DNA of 64,000 nucleotides from CAZVFX01 sp964626565 (GCA_964626565.1 CAZVFX010000021.1:9279-73278), one strand, 5' to 3'. Shown: positions 46,861-56,480, counted from the stretch's first letter. Notes: generated by a model not told the origin, from the sequence alone. Made by a program: numbers and translations.

Positions 46861-49779
46861 ATGCTTAGGAACATACTGATGATGATAGTGGCACAATTGG
46901 TGCTGATTGCGGGGGTAGTGCAGGCGCAGGAACTGCCGCCGCCGGCGATGATGGTAAAGATGGGTGAGAAATCAGAGCCCATCAAACTGGCCCGGGTGGC
47001 GGTGGATGCAAAGATTCATGGCTATGTGGCTGAGACCACAATGACCATGACTTTCTACAACCCCCACTCCCGCCAGATGGCAGGGGATCTTTACTTCCCA
47101 CTCCCCGAAGGCGCGACCATCAGCGGGTACGCGCTGGACATTAATGGAGTGATGGTGGACGGCGTGGTGGTGGCCAAAGACCGCGCCCGCCAGGTGTTCG
47201 AGATCGAGGTGCGAAAGGGGATCGACCCGGGGCTCGTGGAGTGGGTAAAGGGCAATAATTTCAAGACCAGGGTCTTCCCGATCCCGCCGGAAGGAACGCG
47301 GACGGTCATGGTTCGATATCTTTCGGAGCTTGTCTACGACGAGGGCGGGCCGGTGTACCACCTGCCCATGAACTTCCGGGACCCAGTGGACGTGCTGTCG
47401 GTGCGGGTGGAGGTGATCAAATCGGAGACAAAGCCGGTGGTAAAAAAGGGCAGCCTGGCCAACTTCTCGTTCGAGAAGTGGCGGGACAGCTACGTGGCTG
47501 AGGTGGAATTGAAGGGAGGCAAGCTGACCGACGACATGGCCGTCGCAATTCCGGACGTGAACAAACAGAACGTCGTAGTGGAAAAAGCCCCCGACGGCGA
47601 ATACTACTTCTACGTCAACGACGTTCCGCCTCTGATCGGTGGCACGGCCAGCACCAAGGGCGTGCCGAAGCAGATCACCATCCTGTGGGATGCGTCAGCC
47701 TCCCGTGGCCTGAATAACCACGACCGGGAACTGGTGTTGGTAGAGAAATACCTCTGGCAACTCAACGCGGACAAAGTGACGGTAAACCTGATCCTGTTCC
47801 GCAACGATATCGAGAAAGCCCGACGGTTTGTGGTTGAGAAGGGTGATACGGGAGAACTTCTGGCCGCGCTGAAATCGGTGCAATACGACGGCGGCACCCA
47901 GATGGGAGTTATCGCCCCGACGAAGAGTGGTGACACCCCCGACTTCTACCTCCTCTTCAGCGACGGCATTTCCAACTTCGGCAAGGAGCAGCCGGGCGAA
48001 TTCGACGCCCCGGTCTACATCTTCTCAGCAGACCCCACCACCAACCACGCCTTCTTGCGCCATCTGGCGCTCAGTTCCGGCGGCGCGTACTTCAACCTGG
48101 CTCGTCACACCGACGACGCGGTGCTGCCCCAGATCGGAGCCACGCCGTATTCGTTCCTTTCCGCTCGCGTGGACGACGGCAAAGTGGAAGGGCGGTACCC
48201 TTCGGTGATGCAGCCTGTGCAAGGACGATTCGTGCTGGTTGGGAAGCTCAAGAGTGCTGAAGCAAAACTCGTTCTGCGATACGGCTTCAAAGGAAGGGAG
48301 TTGCACGAACGGCCGGTGACCATTTCCAGGGCCGGTGCGGCCACGGGCAGGATGATACGTTTCTTCTGGGCCCAGAAGAAGGTGGACGAGTTGCTCATGA
48401 TGCCCGAGAAGAACAAGGACGAGCTGGTGGTCGTGGGCCGGGATTTCGGGTTGGTGACGCCGGGGACCTCTCTGCTTGTTCTGGAAACTCTGGACCAGTA
48501 CGTAGAACACAAGATCCCGCCGCCCGAATCCCTGCCGAAAATGCGCAAGGAATTCTACCAGGCCATGCATGACCTTGACCGCCAGGAGAAGGAGCGGGTG
48601 GAGGAGAAACTCGACCGCGTGGCCGGGCTGTGGGAAGGCCGGGTGGAATGGTGGAACACGAAGTTTGAGATTCCCAAGAAACCGGTCATGAGTCCCAAGA
48701 AGAAGACGGCTGCACGGGTCATGGCGGGCGCCGCTTCCAGGGAAGAAGAGGCAATGGACGGGGCGGTGGGATATGGTTCGGGCGGCTCCGCCGCCGGTGT
48801 GGGGGTAGCCAGACCGGGGCCAGCAGATGCGAAAAAAGACAAGAAGCCCGGAGCCGACGCCCCTCCACCCGAGCCGTCAATCTCCATTAAGGCATGGGAC
48901 CCGGACACCCCCTACCTGAAGGCTCTGAAAACGGTGACGGCAAAGAAGTACTTCTCCACCTATATGGCGGAGCGCGAAGAACACGGAACTTCCCCCGCTT
49001 TCTTTCTCGATTGCGCCGACTTCTTCTTCAAAAAGGGGAAAGACCGCCTGGCGTTGCAAGTGCTCTCCAACATCGTCGAATTGGAGTTGGAGAACCCAGC
49101 GTTGCTGCGAGTAGTGGGCTACCGCCTGGTTCAGGCTGAAAAGCTGGACCTGGCCCGCCAGCTCTTCGAAGAGGTGAAACGGTTGCGGCCGGAGGAACCC
49201 CAGTCCTACCGGGACCTCGCCCTCGTTCTCGATCGTCTGGAGAGATTCCCGGAAGCCCTGACGCTGATGTACAAGGTCATCACCGAGGAGTGGGACCGCT
49301 TCGAAGAGATCGAACTCCCCGCGCTCATGGAGCTGAACCGCATCCATGCACGGGCGAAACGTTCCGGCTCAAAAGGTCTCCCGGAAATGGATGGGCGAGT
49401 GTTAAAACTGTTGGATGTGGACGTGCGCATTGTATTCACCTGGGACACGGATCTCACCGACATGGACCTGTGGGTCACGGAACCGACGGGTGAAAAGGCC
49501 GACTACAGCAACAACCGCACCCAGATCGGCGGCCTGGTGTCCAGAGACTTCACCCAGGGCTACGGCCCCGAGGAGTACTTGCTGAAAAAGAGCATGCGGG
49601 GAAAATACAAGCTCGAGGTCAACTACTACGGCTCCAGCGCGCCGACGCTCACCGGCTCGGTCACCCTCATGGTGGACGTGTTCACCAACTACGGCCGCAA
49701 AAACGAGAAACGCCAGACCATCACCGTGCGTCTGCGTGAGTCCAAGGACGTGGTGCAGGTCGGGGAAGTGTCTTTCTAG
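46861..49779 (+). CDS. Secreted VIT-vWA-TPR-DUF2135 protein
   Basis: 972 residues; ATG 46861 has GGAGGAACG and a signal peptide ending VVQA. A VIT domain (about 30-160; MAGDLYFPLPEGATISGY, AKDRARQVFE) is followed by a von Willebrand A-like domain with MIDAS sequence DASAS near 277 and LLFSDGISN. After a low-complexity Gly/Ala/Lys linker (about 620-680) come TPR-like helices (about 700-850). A C-terminal DUF2135 domain (about 860-970; DTDLTDMDLWVTEPTG) closes the protein. Vertebrate VIT-vWA proteins are inter-alpha-trypsin inhibitor heavy chains; bacterial roles are unproven. DUF2135 proteins sit beside alpha-2-macroglobulins in some enterobacteria. Its stop shares CTAG with the convergent M28 gene. 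Confidence 0.85.
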   Translation: MLRNILMMIVAQLVLIAGVVQAQELPPPAMMVKMGEKSEPIKLARVAVDAKIHGYVAETTMTMTFYNPHSRQMAGDLYFPLPEGATISGYALDINGVMVDGVVVAKDRARQVFEIEVRKGIDPGLVEWVKGNNFKTRVFPIPPEGTRTVMVRYLSELVYDEGGPVYHLPMNFRDPVDVLSVRVEVIKSETKPVVKKGSLANFSFEKWRDSYVAEVELKGGKLTDDMAVAIPDVNKQNVVVEKAPDGEYYFYVNDVPPLIGGTASTKGVPKQITILWDASASRGLNNHDRELVLVEKYLWQLNADKVTVNLILFRNDIEKARRFVVEKGDTGELLAALKSVQYDGGTQMGVIAPTKSGDTPDFYLLFSDGISNFGKEQPGEFDAPVYIFSADPTTNHAFLRHLALSSGGAYFNLARHTDDAVLPQIGATPYSFLSARVDDGKVEGRYPSVMQPVQGRFVLVGKLKSAEAKLVLRYGFKGRELHERPVTISRAGAATGRMIRFFWAQKKVDELLMMPEKNKDELVVVGRDFGLVTPGTSLLVLETLDQYVEHKIPPPESLPKMRKEFYQAMHDLDRQEKERVEEKLDRVAGLWEGRVEWWNTKFEIPKKPVMSPKKKTAARVMAGAASREEEAMDGAVGYGSGGSAAGVGVARPGPADAKKDKKPGADAPPPEPSISIKAWDPDTPYLKALKTVTAKKYFSTYMAEREEHGTSPAFFLDCADFFFKKGKDRLALQVLSNIVELELENPALLRVVGYRLVQAEKLDLARQLFEEVKRLRPEEPQSYRDLALVLDRLERFPEALTLMYKVITEEWDRFEEIELPALMELNRIHARAKRSGSKGLPEMDGRVLKLLDVDVRIVFTWDTDLTDMDLWVTEPTGEKADYSNNRTQIGGLVSRDFTQGYGPEEYLLKKSMRGKYKLEVNYYGSSAPTLTGSVTLMVDVFTNYGRKNEKRQTITVRLRESKDVVQVGEVSF

Positions 49780-50882
49780 AGTACCCCCAGCATCTCGGCC
49801 GCTGAGTTCACCGTCGCGCTGATTATCTTTGATGCAAACTCGTGGTCCAGGTCCGACACTACATCCGGGCCGTCCTTGCAGTGGTAGTGGGTGTTGCGGA
49901 AGTTGGCGGTATCGGTAAGCATCATGGCGGGGTAGTCCGCGGCCCAGAACGCGGAATGATCGGAACGCCTCAAGTCGTGAAACATCGCGTTGTTCTTCTG
50001 GCCTTGTGTCAGTTCCAGTACAAAGGCGGGCAGGCCGTTCTCCTTGCCGTAAGACGCGATCAACTCCGCCGGCTCGTTGGCCCAGTCGTCTGAGACAATG
50101 GCCAGGAAATCACCCCTCATTTCGTTCTTCTCCAACTCCGCGATCTGCTCCGGGAATATGTATTCAAAACCCATGGGGATCTCCTGGGAGCCGGGCTCGT
50201 CGCTCTTGTACCCGATCATCTCGTAGACAAAGGCCACAACGATGTCGTCGCCCCGGTCCTTCGCCTCCAACGCATACGCATAAGCCCCCACCATGCCCAG
50301 CTCCTCCTCGTCCCAGCAGGCGACGATGAGGGTACGAGAATAGTCGGCCATGGAGAGTACCCGGGCCGATTCCAATACTCCTGCGGTGCCGGTCCCGTTA
50401 TCATCGGCCCCGGCGCAGTTGAAGATGTGATCATAGTGGGCCGTCACCAGCACCTGCTCCTCAGGCAGTTCGACGCCCGTTTTGACGCCGATGACGTTGA
50501 TTCCACTGCCGTAGTCGTGCAAGGAAGCCTCAAACCCTAGCTGCTCGAAACGCTCCTTACACAGGTCCTGAACCGCCTGCCAGTGCTCGGAACCCGGCGG
50601 CCGTGGCTCGGCTATGAACTCCAGGTCCGAAAGGTACAGCTCCTCGTCCACCAACGCCGCCAGGTCCGCTGGAGTAAAACTCTCCACCACCTCCGGCGCC
50701 ACCTCCGTCTTCCCAGCGTCCGACGGCGGCGCCGCGGTGTCGGGGACCGGGGCCGCAGTCTCAGCCTTGGAATCCACAGTCTTCCCAACCTCCGGCTCTC
50801 CTTCCGAATCCCCGGACCCCCCACATCGCCCCGCACACAAAATCACTATCGCCATCGCGCATAACCAGCCGGTACTCTTCAT
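49776..50882 (-). CDS. Secreted M28-family metallopeptidase
   Basis: About 368 residues with an N-terminal hydrophobic export signal containing Cys residues (CAGRCGG); the lipobox is not canonical, so lipidation is uncertain. An acidic/Pro linker follows. The M28 zinc motifs are VTAHYDH with GADDNGTG (His and bridging Asp), WDEEELGMVGAYAY (catalytic and ligand Glu) and a later His. Family members are aminopeptidases or glutamyl/carboxypeptidase-like enzymes. ATG 50882 has GAGGAAGG six bases upstream. A GTG at 50894 would overlap the stop of the upstream lipoprotein gene as GTGA, so the two are coupled either way. Confidence 0.82.
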   Translation of the reverse strand: MKSTGWLCAMAIVILCAGRCGGSGDSEGEPEVGKTVDSKAETAAPVPDTAAPPSDAGKTEVAPEVVESFTPADLAALVDEELYLSDLEFIAEPRPPGSEHWQAVQDLCKERFEQLGFEASLHDYGSGINVIGVKTGVELPEEQVLVTAHYDHIFNCAGADDNGTGTAGVLESARVLSMADYSRTLIVACWDEEELGMVGAYAYALEAKDRGDDIVVAFVYEMIGYKSDEPGSQEIPMGFEYIFPEQIAELEKNEMRGDFLAIVSDDWANEPAELIASYGKENGLPAFVLELTQGQKNNAMFHDLRRSDHSAFWAADYPAMMLTDTANFRNTHYHCKDGPDVVSDLDHEFASKIISATVNSAAEMLGVL

Positions 50883-50890
50883 CGCCTTCC

Positions 50891-53800
50891 TCACCTATAG
50901 TAGATCTCTCCAGACTCATCCTTGACACCGGTGTAGTTCAAGAAGGCCCAATCGGAGCCGTTCATGATGCAACCGCAGCAGGGCGTACTCACGTCGCCAA
51001 ATTTGAACGCCGACGCATAACAGCCGGAATCGCCGTCCCAGTTCACGCCCCATGACCCGGCATTTGTCTTTCCGCCGTCGCAGGTCCCTTCCGTATAGAA
51101 GAAACTGTCGCAGCCTCCTTCAAGCCCCGTGCCGCAGAATTGCTCAGCGCTGCTCACCGTATAGGGGTTGAAGGCTTGCCCGTTGACCAGGCAGACCGGA
51201 TTGCGATCTCTTAGTGCCCCCAGCACCGCGTTGGAAACGTTGTTGGCCGGGTCGAAGTGCCAGGCCGCGTACGCTCCGTCCGTCTTGTCAATGACCAGCA
51301 GGTCTTCGGGCTCCACATTTGCCGGGATACCTGCCCGGCAGTGCGAGTTTTGATTGTTGCACTCCCAAACCTCGAATTCGAACGGGTCTTTGTTGTTTGG
51401 GAAGGCCGCATCGACCCAGAAGAAACGGGTCCAGCCGCCGCCGTCGATGGTCATATCGCACCACGCCTCGAAAGGCAGAGCCGGGCCCGGTCCGTCAGTG
51501 TCGATGAGGTACAAACCATCAGGCGCATCCGGGTCTAACGCCTTCCAGTCCATGCACGAAGTCGCGCACTGTTCGTCAGCGACTCCATCACAGTTGTTGT
51601 CAATGGCGTCCCCACATTCCTCGAGCTCAGCACCTTCCATCGGATCGCAGACTTTGGGGATACCATCGACACAATTGTCCACCGTGTGTTCGCACGCGCC
51701 CAGCCCGCAAGTCGTGGTTCCCAGTTCCTCGTCGACCGCCCCGTCGCAGTCATTGTCCAGACCGTCGCATGTTTCTACACCAACACCCTCCTCCGCATTG
51801 CAGACCTGGGGGATACCACCATCACAGTTGTCGATGGTGTGCTCGCACTCGCCCAAGCCGCACGTGGTGGTCCCGAGATCGTTGTCCGCTTCACCATCGC
51901 AGTCGTCGTCCGCGCCATTGCAGACCTCGTCCAGTGCACCTTGCAACGGGTCACACTCCACCACCACGCCGTCCACGCAAGCCAGCACCGTGTGCTCGCA
52001 GATTCCCAGTCCGCACGTAATCGTGCCCAAACCCTCGTCCACAAGACCGTCGCAATCGTTGTCCAGGCCGTCGCATATTTCTACACCAACACCCTCCCAC
52101 TCATCACAGTCCTGTGCGATACCACCGACGCAGTTGCTGACGGTATGAAGGCACTCGCCAAGGCCGCAGGTGGTGGTTCCCATATCTTCGTCCGCCGCAC
52201 CGTCGCAGTCGTTGTCCTCGCCGTCACACGCCTCAATTGCAGCGCCGGCAAAGGGATTGCACACCTGGGGCGCACCGCCCAGGCACTCCTCCACCAGGTG
52301 AAAACACTGCCCCTGACCACACTCTACCGTGCCGAATCCCTCATCCACCACCCCGTCGCAATTGTCGTCCACCGCGTTGCACACGTCGGCGGCCTTGGCG
52401 TGCACCGCCGGGTCCAGGGGAGCGCAATCGGTGACATCCGGATCGCCGTCGTTGTCGTCATCCAGGTCCACACAGTCCTTGAAAGAATCGAGGTCGCTAT
52501 CGTTGAAACCTTCGTCCACGCCCAACTCGCAGTTGTTATCGATGCCGTCGCATTCTTCCACCGCACCTGCATGGATTTCCAGGTCGAAAGGAGCACAGTC
52601 CGACAGATCCGGGTCGCCGTCACCGTCATCGTCGTCGTCGCACACGTCACCCATTCCGTCCTGGTCGAAGTCTTCCTGACCCACGTTGCTCATGCCGGCA
52701 CAGTTATCCATACTGTTGGGTAGAGAATCGCCGTCCATATCTTCGTCGCAGTCGTCACCTAGCCCGTCCAGGTCCAGGTCAAGCTGCAGCGGGTTGAACA
52801 GTTCCTGACAGTTGTCCAACCCATCCGGAATGCCGTCGCCGTCCACGTCCGTGTCACACTCATCTCCCAAGCCATCAGCATCCAAATCCTCCTGCCCCGG
52901 ATTTTTCACACCGACACAATTATCCGCGCTGTCGTCAACGCCATCATCATCGGCGTCATCGTCGCAAGCGTCCCCGAGGCCGTCCCCGTCCAGGTCAAGC
53001 TGCAACGGGTTCTTGACGGCAACACAGTTGTCGTCTGCATCGGGCACCGAATCTCCGTCGATGTCGTCCTCACACGCGTCCCCTTTGCCGTCCAGGTCCG
53101 AATCCTCCTGCCCCGGGTTGGGCGTCATGTGGCAGTTGTCAGTTATGTCAGGCGCACCGTCATTATCGTCGTCGTCGTCGCACAAATCCCCCAGGCCATC
53201 CTGGTCGTTGTCCTCCTGCCCCGGGTTTTCTACACCAACACAGTTGTCCGCACTGTCATCAATTCCATCACCGTCGGCGTCGTCGTCGCAAGCGTCCCCG
53301 AAACCGTCCTCGTCCTGGTCGAGTTGCTGCGGGTTGAACAACCCCTTGCAATTGTCGAGATTGTCCGGAATACCATCACCATCAGCATCGGTGTCCAGGC
53401 AGTCGGGCACACCGTCCAGATCCTCGTCGGGAAAACCTTCGTCCAACTGGCCGTCACAGTTGTCATCAACTCCGTTGCACAACTCCTCGGCGCCGGGATA
53501 CACCGCTCCATCCAGGGGCTGACAGTCTTCCTCATCCGCGACCTGGTCGTTGTCGTCGTCCAGGTCACATGCGTCACCATCCCCGTCCAGGTCAAAATCC
53601 TCCTGCCCCGGGTTTTTTACACCAACACAATTGTCCGCGCTGTTGGCAATGCCGTCATCGTCCAGGTCGGTTTCGAGACAATCGGCCAGCCCATCTCCAT
53701 CGGTATCGGGGTACTCTTCGTCCACGATGCCGTCACAGTTGTTGTCCACTCCATCGCAAGCTTCCGGTGCGGGGAAAGGAGCGTCGCAGGTCAGCTCTCC

Positions 53801-54682
53801 GGCCGCGCAGTGCTGGGTGCCTGAGCACACGCCGTTATCGTTCTCAACCGTGCACTCCCCACCATCCAACTCTTCGTCGGTCTCGCCATCGCAATCGTCG
53901 TCTACATCGTTACAAGCTTCCGCGGCCGGCAGAGCTGCATTGCATTGGCTCAAACCATCTTCATAGCAAGCCCTTCCGCCCAGACAAACGCCCCACTCAT
54001 TCTCCACATAGCACTCAGTAACTGCCATTTCGTCCACAAACCACTCGGCACACTCACATTCTCCCTCACTCAACACGCACTGCATCGACTCCTGCCCGGA
54101 CACGCCCAACGCCAGGTCGCACTGATAACCTTCCGGGCAATCGTCATCACTACCACATTCTCCGCCGCAGAAATTCCCACCTTCACCGTAGGCGATACAC
54201 AACTGTCCCGAGTCGGTGCCGTAGACCTCGCAATCAGAGTTGGTCTGGCACGGCCGGCACAGGTTCAAGTAGCTCGGCACACAAATGTAGAGCTGGTCGG
54301 GGAGGGAAGGTTTGTGCAGGGCACACTCCCATCCCGAGGGGCATTCTTCCTCGCAGAAAATGGTGCATACATCTCCATCGGCGGTGGCCACGCAGAAGCC
54401 CGAGTTGCACTGGTCGTCGCTTTCGCACGGATAGCCGAATTCCCCCGGCTCGGGGGCCAGGTCGAAGCTATCCGCAGTCCCGCCCTGGTCGTCACCGCCG
54501 GCGTCAGGCGAAGCAAGGTCCAAGGGCCCGAACAACTCATGCCCGGAGTCAAAGCGCGCCAACGTGTCGTCAACGGTATCGTCGCCCGTTCCGGCGTCTT
54601 TTTCCACCGTCAATTTGACCATCCCACCGCCAGAGCAGGCGGCCAGGAGCAAGGCGAGCGTCATCAGTCCAAAATTCTTCAT
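50891..54682 (-). CDS. Giant MopE/TSP3 lipoprotein with fibrinogen-like C-terminus
   Basis: 1263 residues with lipobox Leu-Ala-Ala-Cys16. Residues about 82-250 are the Cys-rich module shared with the proteins at 20323 and 29575. MopE-type motifs (CNDVDDDCDGETDE) follow. An array of thrombospondin type 3 repeats (DNCVGVxNPGQEDxDxDGxGD, about 325-720) and a second MopE array (about 740-1035; CDGLDNDCDG) come next. The last 220 residues resemble a fibrinogen-related domain: DGLYLIDTD, AWCDMTIDGGGWTRFF, then paired Cys residues near the end. Such domains bind sugars or acetylated groups in animals. The gene is coupled to the downstream M28 peptidase gene. Confidence 0.85.
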   Translation of the reverse strand: MKNFGLMTLALLLAACSGGGMVKLTVEKDAGTGDDTVDDTLARFDSGHELFGPLDLASPDAGGDDQGGTADSFDLAPEPGEFGYPCESDDQCNSGFCVATADGDVCTIFCEEECPSGWECALHKPSLPDQLYICVPSYLNLCRPCQTNSDCEVYGTDSGQLCIAYGEGGNFCGGECGSDDDCPEGYQCDLALGVSGQESMQCVLSEGECECAEWFVDEMAVTECYVENEWGVCLGGRACYEDGLSQCNAALPAAEACNDVDDDCDGETDEELDGGECTVENDNGVCSGTQHCAAGELTCDAPFPAPEACDGVDNNCDGIVDEEYPDTDGDGLADCLETDLDDDGIANSADNCVGVKNPGQEDFDLDGDGDACDLDDDNDQVADEEDCQPLDGAVYPGAEELCNGVDDNCDGQLDEGFPDEDLDGVPDCLDTDADGDGIPDNLDNCKGLFNPQQLDQDEDGFGDACDDDADGDGIDDSADNCVGVENPGQEDNDQDGLGDLCDDDDDNDGAPDITDNCHMTPNPGQEDSDLDGKGDACEDDIDGDSVPDADDNCVAVKNPLQLDLDGDGLGDACDDDADDDGVDDSADNCVGVKNPGQEDLDADGLGDECDTDVDGDGIPDGLDNCQELFNPLQLDLDLDGLGDDCDEDMDGDSLPNSMDNCAGMSNVGQEDFDQDGMGDVCDDDDDGDGDPDLSDCAPFDLEIHAGAVEECDGIDNNCELGVDEGFNDSDLDSFKDCVDLDDDNDGDPDVTDCAPLDPAVHAKAADVCNAVDDNCDGVVDEGFGTVECGQGQCFHLVEECLGGAPQVCNPFAGAAIEACDGEDNDCDGAADEDMGTTTCGLGECLHTVSNCVGGIAQDCDEWEGVGVEICDGLDNDCDGLVDEGLGTITCGLGICEHTVLACVDGVVVECDPLQGALDEVCNGADDDCDGEADNDLGTTTCGLGECEHTIDNCDGGIPQVCNAEEGVGVETCDGLDNDCDGAVDEELGTTTCGLGACEHTVDNCVDGIPKVCDPMEGAELEECGDAIDNNCDGVADEQCATSCMDWKALDPDAPDGLYLIDTDGPGPALPFEAWCDMTIDGGGWTRFFWVDAAFPNNKDPFEFEVWECNNQNSHCRAGIPANVEPEDLLVIDKTDGAYAAWHFDPANNVSNAVLGALRDRNPVCLVNGQAFNPYTVSSAEQFCGTGLEGGCDSFFYTEGTCDGGKTNAGSWGVNWDGDSGCYASAFKFGDVSTPCCGCIMNGSDWAFLNYTGVKDESGEIYYR

Positions 54683-54792
54683 CTCGTCCTCTGGAACGCG
54701 GCGTCAGTTAGTGTCCCGCGGCTGCCCCCATGTTAGCCAAAAGATTGCGCATTAGAAAGGAAACCGTTGATAGTTCGTTGGGACTGGGTGTG

Positions 54793-55734
54793 TCAGGGTC
54801 TGGTCGTCTCGAACTGATCTTCGCGGGTGTGCATGCGATAGAACAGGTACTTGACGTAGCGCTGGAACAGGCCCGGGCTCTTGCGCTCCTCGATGTGCTG
54901 GATAGAGAGGTCTACGCCGTCGCTGCGCGTCTGCGTCGCGTCTTCGATCCTCATGATCGCGCAGTGCATGCGAACCATAAGGGGCTGCGACTCCACTGGG
55001 ATAGGAAAGGGCAGGACCACTCTCCCTGACCCCGGCCTGATCCGCTCGTCCGTGTTCAAGAACATGGTGGTAATCCCCAGTGCGGTGACCACGCCGTCGT
55101 ATTTGCGGTCGTCCACGAGAAACTGCACCGGAATCTGCACAGGGACCCGCCCACGCTGACGGCCGAGAATGGTGGTCACCGCCCCCGACTCACCGGAACG
55201 GGAGTATGTGGGGCTTTGGACCAGAGCCTCGGCCACGGGCGCACCCAACTCGTCCAGGCCGGCGGCCTCAGGCGCGTCGGATGCGGTGAGACTTGCCGGA
55301 TCGGGCAGATCAGCGACTGCCGGCACATAGAAGCGGACATTTTCAAAATCGAACGCCACTACCGGAGCGCCCACAACCTCATGAGGAGGCTCGGGCAGTA
55401 AGGTGTGCTTGAGTTCGAGGTACCGTTCGAGGAACTGATAGATACCCGGCACTCCTTCCCGGCAGATGCAGCCCCGCCACTGAACTCCTAAACCGGGGCT
55501 CGCACCCATCTGCCGGCGTACCACTCTGCCCACGAGCATGGCGGGTTGCTCCTTCCCCTTTTCCGCCTTGGGGAAAATCAAAACTGAGGCATCCATCCTC
55601 AAGTCATCTTCGGTCGCGAGAAACGCGCCGCCCGCGGAAATGTCGACACTGGCGGAGTCGAAGCGCTCGCCGTCAACATAGCAGTAGAAGTCAATGTCTT
55701 TGAGCAGTCGCGTGTGTTGTCTTCGCTCTGGCAC
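54793..55734 (-). CDS. PilZ-domain protein, probably two PilZ-like domains
   Basis: 313 residues. The N-terminal PilZ domain has both c-di-GMP contacts: Arg5-x3-Arg9 (RRQHTR) and DISAGG at 31-36, so it should bind cyclic di-GMP. A linker (about 150-180) leads to a second similar fold (about 190-290; VPVQIPVQFLVDDRKYDG) that lacks the DxSxxG motif and is probably degenerate. There is no signal peptide or transmembrane segment. It may act as an adaptor for surface or motility functions. It lies 88 bp from the end of the thymidine kinase gene on the same strand. Confidence 0.8.
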   Translation of the reverse strand: MPERRQHTRLLKDIDFYCYVDGERFDSASVDISAGGAFLATEDDLRMDASVLIFPKAEKGKEQPAMLVGRVVRRQMGASPGLGVQWRGCICREGVPGIYQFLERYLELKHTLLPEPPHEVVGAPVVAFDFENVRFYVPAVADLPDPASLTASDAPEAAGLDELGAPVAEALVQSPTYSRSGESGAVTTILGRQRGRVPVQIPVQFLVDDRKYDGVVTALGITTMFLNTDERIRPGSGRVVLPFPIPVESQPLMVRMHCAIMRIEDATQTRSDGVDLSIQHIEERKSPGLFQRYVKYLFYRMHTREDQFETTRP

Positions 55735-55822
55735 CAGTCACTCCGCTACGCCGGGTGAGAAGACCCGACAGAATATCTACGGACGATTGTCACTTCAGTT
55801 TAGCTGTGTGGCAAGTTTTGCT

Positions 55823-56377
55823 CTAAACGGGGAGACGGGGCCCCATGGACATACAGTTGCGGCACCTGGCCTCGTAGACCTCGTCAGCACCCTCCAGGAT
55901 TCGTTCATCGGAGTCCACTTTGCGGTAGTTGCGAATGGCCAGCAGGGAGCCACAGTTCTGGCAGACGGAAGTCAGACGGGTGAGCTTCTCGCTCTCCGTC
56001 ACCAGGCGCAGCGTCGTCATAAACGGTTCGGCCCTGAAGTCCTGGTCAAGTCCGCTGGCCAGCACGATGCGGCCTTCCAAGGCGAGCCGGCTGAGCACCT
56101 GAACCACTGCCGGCTCGTAGAACTGCACCTCGTCCACTCCTACCACGTCAAAGGCTCTAGATTCGGCCCAGATGCGGTCCGCATCTCTGCTTTTCACCAC
56201 GCTGATGCCTTTGTAGAGAGGGCGCTGCGAGTGCACCACGGGATTATCCGCCCGGCTGTCCGCAGTGAACAGCACGACCTTCCGCCCGGCGCGGGCGAAC
56301 CTCTCCAGTTCGTGAAGCAGAAACGAGGTCTTCCCCGAGAACATTGGACCCATGATGGTATGCACATAGCCTTTCAC
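55823..56377 (-). CDS. tdk: Thymidine kinase (type II)
   Basis: 185 residues, normal for the family. P-loop GPMFSGKTSFLL near the N-terminus, Walker B-like VDEVQFYE with the catalytic Glu nearby, GLDQDF before the lasso, and two Cys pairs (CQNC and CRNC) for the structural zinc. It phosphorylates thymidine to dTMP in salvage. I chose GTG 56377, preceded by GGGAGGTG; the frame stays open far upstream, but those residues do not look like the family. It is divergent from the HEAT-like gene. Confidence 0.9.
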   Translation of the reverse strand: MKGYVHTIMGPMFSGKTSFLLHELERFARAGRKVVLFTADSRADNPVVHSQRPLYKGISVVKSRDADRIWAESRAFDVVGVDEVQFYEPAVVQVLSRLALEGRIVLASGLDQDFRAEPFMTTLRLVTESEKLTRLTSVCQNCGSLLAIRNYRKVDSDERILEGADEVYEARCRNCMSMGPRLPV

Positions 56378-56480
56378 CCGGCACCTCCCAACTGAGGTGG
56401 GATAACATGAAAGATAAGCTATGTCCACGCCCTTTCCGCCAACCTTGAGCCCGGGCCGCTTTTCGGGTAGAAATGGAATT

